The notes under the pieces: generated by a model
Seen by the model: the letters and a program-made list of their open reading frames with translations, nothing else
What the model was told of the DNA's origin: nothing
Database searches by the model: none
Shown here: positions 60,480-64,000 of the stretch, piece after piece
How positions within the stretch are numbered: position 1 is the stretch's first letter
Layout: every line of letters starts with the position of its first letter
Program-made: the position numbers and the translations under genes
NCBI GenBank assembly: GCA_023453795.1
Contig: JAEXSP010000034.1
Coordinates: forward strand, 62,001-126,000
DNA: 64,000 nt
DNA from: Bacillota bacterium
GTDB lineage: Bacteria; Bacillota; Clostridia; Acetivibrionales; JAEXSP01
Reading direction: 5' to 3'

Positions 60480-60489
60480 CCCTGCCTTT
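60466..60489. terminator. Bidirectional terminator between kinase remnant and helicase
   Basis: aaaggcaggg (60466-60475) pairs with ccctgccttt (60480-60489) around a 4-base loop. On the minus strand the 3' arm ends in TTTT, serving the helicase gene; on the plus strand it would have served the lost kinase gene. Confidence 0.75.
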
Positions 60490-60494
60490 ATAAG

Positions 60495-62117
60495 TTATCT
60501 TTTGATTTTTTTCTTGTTCGAAACCTCAATATTAATCCTTTTACCTTTGATTTTTTTATTCTTTACCGAAGTCAGGATCTCGTCAACATAGCTTACAGGT
60601 ATTTCTACAAATGTGAATTTGTCAAATATGTCTATTGAGCCTATTTGCTTCATTGGAATGCTGCTGTTTTTTGAAATGCAGTCAACTATGTCCCTTGGCT
60701 GAATTCCGCTTAGATTGCCCAGATTTATAAACAGTCTTACAGTTCCATTTTCTGAAATCAACTCAGGATCTATTGTTTCCTGTGGCTTCATTTCGATTTC
60801 TGTATTCCCGGATACGAGCTTAAGTAAAGCGGCAGCGATATCAAGTGAGGTGATGTAGTCATCCTCTTCATTTGTACTATTTGTATCTTCAATGAGCTTT
60901 TCAATATAGTCTACATATCTTTTAAGATGACCTTCGGCTATGATTCCTTTAATTCTATCAGAAATTCCGTTGATTTTACTTTCCTCCACATCAGCCATAG
61001 AAGGCGGCTTTTGGGGCAGAATAGTAGTTTTTGTGTACCTTTGAATGTCCTTAAGCTTGTATATTTCACGACCGGAAACGAAAGTATAGGATTTCCCGGC
61101 CCTTCCGGCTCTTCCCGTTCTGCCGATCCTATGTACATAATACTCCTCGTCGCTGGGTATGTCGTAGTTGAATACGGCCTCTATATCATCGACGTCTATG
61201 CCGCGGGCAGCTACATCAGTTGCGATAAGAATGTCTATCGAACCCTTCCTGAATTTCGCCATTACCTTATCACGCTGTATCTGTCTCATGTCCCCGTGCA
61301 GCGATTCAACAGAATAGCCTCTTGACTGCAGGTTTGCAGTTAACTCATCCACCCGCTTTTTTGTATTGCAGAAAACCAAAGCCAGTTTGATGTTGTTTGC
61401 ATCGACGATTCTTGTCAGTACATCCAGCTTTAAAGATTCGGTGACTTCAATATAATACTGTTCAATGCTTGGTACTGTTAACTGCTTATGTACGGCTTTT
61501 ACAAGAACAGGATTCTTCTGGTACTTGCCGGTTAGATCCATGATTTCTTTCGGCATTGTTGCCGAGAATAGAATAGTCTGCCTCTCCTCAGGTGCTTTCT
61601 CAAGAATGATGTCGATGTCTTCCCTAAAGCCCATATTAAGCATTTCATCCGCTTCATCAAGAACGACCTTGCGAAGGCTTGAGAATTTGATCGTGTGTCT
61701 TCTCATATGGTCCATGATGCGCCCGGGAGTTCCAATAATTATTTGCGGACGTTTCTTCAAGGCTGCGATCTGGCGGTCGATTTGCTGGCCTCCGTAAATA
61801 GGCAGCATTCTGACGCCTCTTTTGTATTTGCTGACATTTTTGAGTTCTTCAGCAGTCTGGATTGCCAATTCTCTTGTGGGACACAGAATCAGGGCCTGAA
61901 TGCCGTCATCATCCGGGTCTATCATTTCAATTATTGGTATTCCGAATGCACAGGTTTTCCCGGTACCGGTTTGTGCCTGACCTATAACGTCTTTTCCTTC
62001 TAGAATGTGGGGAATCGATAAAGACTGGATAGGCGTTGCTTCCTCAAAACCCATTTCTGCAATCGCTTTATGTACTTCTTTTGTAAGATCCAAATTTTTA
62101 AAAACTAGATTTTCCAT
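60495..62117 (-). CDS. DEAD-box RNA helicase with C-terminal DbpA-like RNA-binding domain
   Basis: A 540-residue helicase. Core motifs: FEEATPIQ (Q motif), AQTGTGKT, PTRELAIQ, TPGRI, DEADEML, SATMP, ATDVAARGIDV and HRIGRTGRAGR. Residues about 465-540 form a DbpA-type RNA-binding domain (RLFINLGNLSGIQPRDIVDC, SIDIFDKFTFVEIP). This domain order is typical of DeaD/CshA-like enzymes acting on ribosomal RNA or in RNA degradation and cold response. ATG follows aaaggaaa on the minus strand. It is a distinct paralogue from the 382-residue helicase at 24015-25163. Confidence 0.95.
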   Translation of the reverse strand: MENLVFKNLDLTKEVHKAIAEMGFEEATPIQSLSIPHILEGKDVIGQAQTGTGKTCAFGIPIIEMIDPDDDGIQALILCPTRELAIQTAEELKNVSKYKRGVRMLPIYGGQQIDRQIAALKKRPQIIIGTPGRIMDHMRRHTIKFSSLRKVVLDEADEMLNMGFREDIDIILEKAPEERQTILFSATMPKEIMDLTGKYQKNPVLVKAVHKQLTVPSIEQYYIEVTESLKLDVLTRIVDANNIKLALVFCNTKKRVDELTANLQSRGYSVESLHGDMRQIQRDKVMAKFRKGSIDILIATDVAARGIDVDDIEAVFNYDIPSDEEYYVHRIGRTGRAGRAGKSYTFVSGREIYKLKDIQRYTKTTILPQKPPSMADVEESKINGISDRIKGIIAEGHLKRYVDYIEKLIEDTNSTNEEDDYITSLDIAAALLKLVSGNTEIEMKPQETIDPELISENGTVRLFINLGNLSGIQPRDIVDCISKNSSIPMKQIGSIDIFDKFTFVEIPVSYVDEILTSVKNKKIKGKRINIEVSNKKKIKR

Positions 62118-62326
62118 TACATTTCCTTTTCTTTTTAATATTTTATAATAGTCAGTATTTGCAAATTATTATACTTTAAGTATTGACAGCTGAGAAAGTG
62201 CTAATACCAAACAGCTAATTATAACACATTTTAACTTTCAGTATCCAACTTTTTTTAGAATGCTCATTAAACAGGTACAAAATGAATCTTAAAACTCGTT
62301 ATGTACATGAAAAAAATGTTCTATTA

Positions 62327-62335
62327 TGATACAAT
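62327..62335 (+). promoter_or_regulatory. Extended -10 promoter candidate of the GH18-LRR gene
   Basis: TGa-TACAAT (TG at 62327-62328, hexamer 62330-62335), 33 bp before the ATG. No clear -35. Confidence 0.5.
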
Positions 62336-62367
62336 TTAAGTAATAAAGAAATAAGGGGATACAAAAG

Positions 62368-64000
62368 ATGAGGTTGATTAAAAAAATTCTTATGGGCGCT
62401 ATTTTTTTGAGCCTTTCAACTTTTAACTGCGTCAATGGGTTTGTAGATGTAAATGCGGCGCAGGAAAATCATGCGATGGAGCTGCAGGCTTTCTATCCTT
62501 CAACTGCGAAATATTCTAAGGATATTGAGAGATATATTGACAGTTGTGATTCCGTAAACTTTGCATGGAGCAGGCTGTACGAGGATGAACTTGCGAAATT
62601 AAGCACTGTGAAGGGTGCTCACGGCAACAAAGATTTTTGCTACCCTGATGACTATCTTAAACCGGTACTTTATGCAAAAAGCAAGGGGAAGTCGATTCAA
62701 CTTAGCGTATATGCAGACAGCGGCTGTTCCATTAGTGTGCTTCCTTATAAGGATAAGCGTACTAAAGCCATTAACACAATTATAAGTGTTTTAAATAAAG
62801 ATATAACTCAAGGCCAAGCTGTTTTTTATGACGGCATTGTCATTGATTTCGAAGGCTTGAGGGACAAAGATGCTAAAGGTAAAGACATCCTTTATAACGG
62901 CAAGCACATAAGCTATTACTTTAATGCATTCCTTTCAGAGCTTAAAGAGCAGCTTGATAAGAGCGGGAAAAAGCTTTGTGTAGCCGTAAATTCCAGGCTG
63001 AATTTTAACGGATATGATTATGAAGGCATCATCAAGATAGCCGACAGAATGATTATAATGGCGCATGACTATGAACCTACAGGCAAGCTTAGAAAGAGTG
63101 ATGTCCGGCAGTATTCCGGCTTTGACGCTTTGACGCCGATAGATTCTCCCGCTCCGATAAGAAGAATAAGAATGGCTCTTGAGGATGTCAGAAACGATAT
63201 TACGGACGCATCAGATTTGAAAAGAGTCCTGCTGCAGCTTTGCTTCGATTGCAGGCAATGGAAGTTTGCAGCTGCAAGCATGGAAGATTGGGAAACCATG
63301 GATTCTGCCGCGTTAAGCAAAGAAGAAGCCGGGACTATCTATAGTAAAATAAAAGCAAGAATCGATAATATTGATGGAAAAGGTTCGAATATATCCCGTT
63401 TTTACAATAATGAACTACAGTGCCCTGTTATCCAATATTTAAATAACTCGGACAAAACCTTCAATGTTATTGTATATGAAGACAGCAACAGCATTGCTGC
63501 AAAGCTGAAAATGGCTCTATCCTATGGCTTGGGGGGCATTTCGGTGTGGAGTCTTGGAAATGTCCCTGACTACAATGACGCCAACGGGAAGAAATTCAGC
63601 TTGGATGTATGGAATAGCCTTTCTTTAGCAATAAATGACTCCGGAAGTGGAGGCAGTAACGAAGATGAGGCAGTGACATTTTCAGACCCTGCGATCAAAA
63701 ATGCAGTGATAACTAAACTTGGTATCACACGGGATGTCCTAACAAGTGATCTGGGTGACATCTATCGTTTAAAATTGCCATCCAATACGACAAGCCTGGA
63801 AGATTTGAAATTGCTGACCAATCTGGAATATTTGGATGCACAAGGCATAAACCTTAATGATATTGGGTCGTTGAGGGGTTTGACCAATCTCAGGGTTTTG
63901 AAGCTTCAGAATAACAAGCTTAAGGACTTAACCCCTTTAGCCGGTTTGAAAAAGCTACAGGTACTAAATCTGTCTTCAAACGTAATAACAGATATAACTC
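62368..64000 (+). CDS. Secreted GH18-like glycosidase with leucine-rich repeats, 3' end outside window
   Basis: The frame from ATG 62368 (RBS aagggga) is open to the end of the window, at least 544 residues. It starts with a signal peptide (about 1-31: ILMGAIFLSLSTFN). A GH18-type barrel follows (about 45-420), with the catalytic DxxxxDxE as DGIVIDFEG (Asp155, Asp160, Glu162), IMAHDYEP near 231 and GLGGISVWSLGN near 390, as in YaaH/SleL-like or chitinase-like enzymes. A Ser/Gly-rich linker (NDSGSGGSNEDE) leads at about 440 into leucine-rich repeats of 22 residues (LEDLKLLTNLEYLDAQGINL, LRGLTNLRVLKLQNNKLKDL). The rest of the LRR region and any anchor lie outside. It probably binds or cleaves a GlcNAc polymer. 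Confidence 0.9.
   Translation, partial: MRLIKKILMGAIFLSLSTFNCVNGFVDVNAAQENHAMELQAFYPSTAKYSKDIERYIDSCDSVNFAWSRLYEDELAKLSTVKGAHGNKDFCYPDDYLKPVLYAKSKGKSIQLSVYADSGCSISVLPYKDKRTKAINTIISVLNKDITQGQAVFYDGIVIDFEGLRDKDAKGKDILYNGKHISYYFNAFLSELKEQLDKSGKKLCVAVNSRLNFNGYDYEGIIKIADRMIIMAHDYEPTGKLRKSDVRQYSGFDALTPIDSPAPIRRIRMALEDVRNDITDASDLKRVLLQLCFDCRQWKFAAASMEDWETMDSAALSKEEAGTIYSKIKARIDNIDGKGSNISRFYNNELQCPVIQYLNNSDKTFNVIVYEDSNSIAAKLKMALSYGLGGISVWSLGNVPDYNDANGKKFSLDVWNSLSLAINDSGSGGSNEDEAVTFSDPAIKNAVITKLGITRDVLTSDLGDIYRLKLPSNTTSLEDLKLLTNLEYLDAQGINLNDIGSLRGLTNLRVLKLQNNKLKDLTPLAGLKKLQVLNLSSNVITDIT

Noticed and set aside
1..64000. CRISPR arrays, tRNA, rRNA, intact transposases, prophage genes
   Set aside because: I looked for regular spaced repeats, rRNA cores, cloverleaf-like segments and DDE/serine recombinase or phage structural proteins and saw none.

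Overview
The window reads as a chromosomal segment of a low-GC, spore-forming, cellulosome-producing clostridium of the Ruminiclostridium/Acetivibrio type. The evidence is a Gram-positive PolC, an FMN riboswitch with a clostridial rib operon, spore-coat genes (CotF-like protein, Tgl transglutaminase), extended -10 promoters, and two secreted proteins with type I dockerins. The dockerin calcium loops carry Ala-Ile or Ala-Leu at the recognition positions, as in mesophilic cellulosome clostridia. I see no rRNA, tRNA, CRISPR array, intact insertion sequence or prophage. The species call is inference from gene families, not from a database match.

Layout. 1-2.2 kb: end of a DUF134 regulator, an Mrp/NBP35-type ATPase fused to a NifX-like domain, and a C_GCAxxG_C_C redox protein. 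2.3-7.6 kb: a membrane protein and polC. 7.8-11.6 kb: FMN riboswitch and ribD-ribE-ribBA-ribH. 11.7-20.2 kb: pfkA (minus), a chemoreceptor, a small membrane protein coupled to an ArsR regulator, topoisomerase III and a NarL-type two-component system. 20.4-26.4 kb: a secreted esterase with a CBM9-like domain, an ABC-F ATPase, a DEAD-box helicase, a CotF-like protein and an acetyltransferase. 26.5-32.7 kb is an accessory region: secreted Ig-like protein, two dockerin genes (one a GH30 glycosidase), a Pro-rich protein, a U32 peptidase-like protein and a hypothetical; a nearly identical hairpin lies at the 3' end of each dockerin gene.

32.9-48.4 kb: Rh-type ammonium transporter, secreted propeller-rhodanese fusion, glycosyltransferase plus LPG-synthase-like membrane protein, transglutaminase with a translationally coupled partner, a CheY/CheX-like pair, a radical SAM enzyme, a Thr/Pro-rich secreted protein, a serine hydrolase, an OmpR-type two-component system and a response regulator. 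48.4-59.8 kb: histidine kinase, kdpFABC, a small membrane protein, a PadR/DUF1048/ABC-transporter block that looks richer in GC than its surroundings, and a short KdpD lacking its kinase half. 59.9-64 kb: an acetyltransferase gene between 20-bp direct repeats derived from a histidine-kinase 3' end, a DbpA-like RNA helicase, and the start of a secreted GH18-LRR protein that runs off the window.

How genes work together. The rib operon is a complete GTP-plus-ribulose-phosphate to riboflavin pathway under FMN control. KdpFABC is a complete high-affinity K+ pump, but canonical KdpDE control is absent: KdpD is truncated and no KdpE is adjacent. The dockerin proteins would dock on a scaffoldin encoded elsewhere. 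Coat genes (cotF-like, tgl and partner) are scattered rather than clustered. The most unusual items are the acetyltransferase cassette between kinase-derived repeats, the propeller-rhodanese fusion, the Tgl-coupled gene and the rewired kdp locus.
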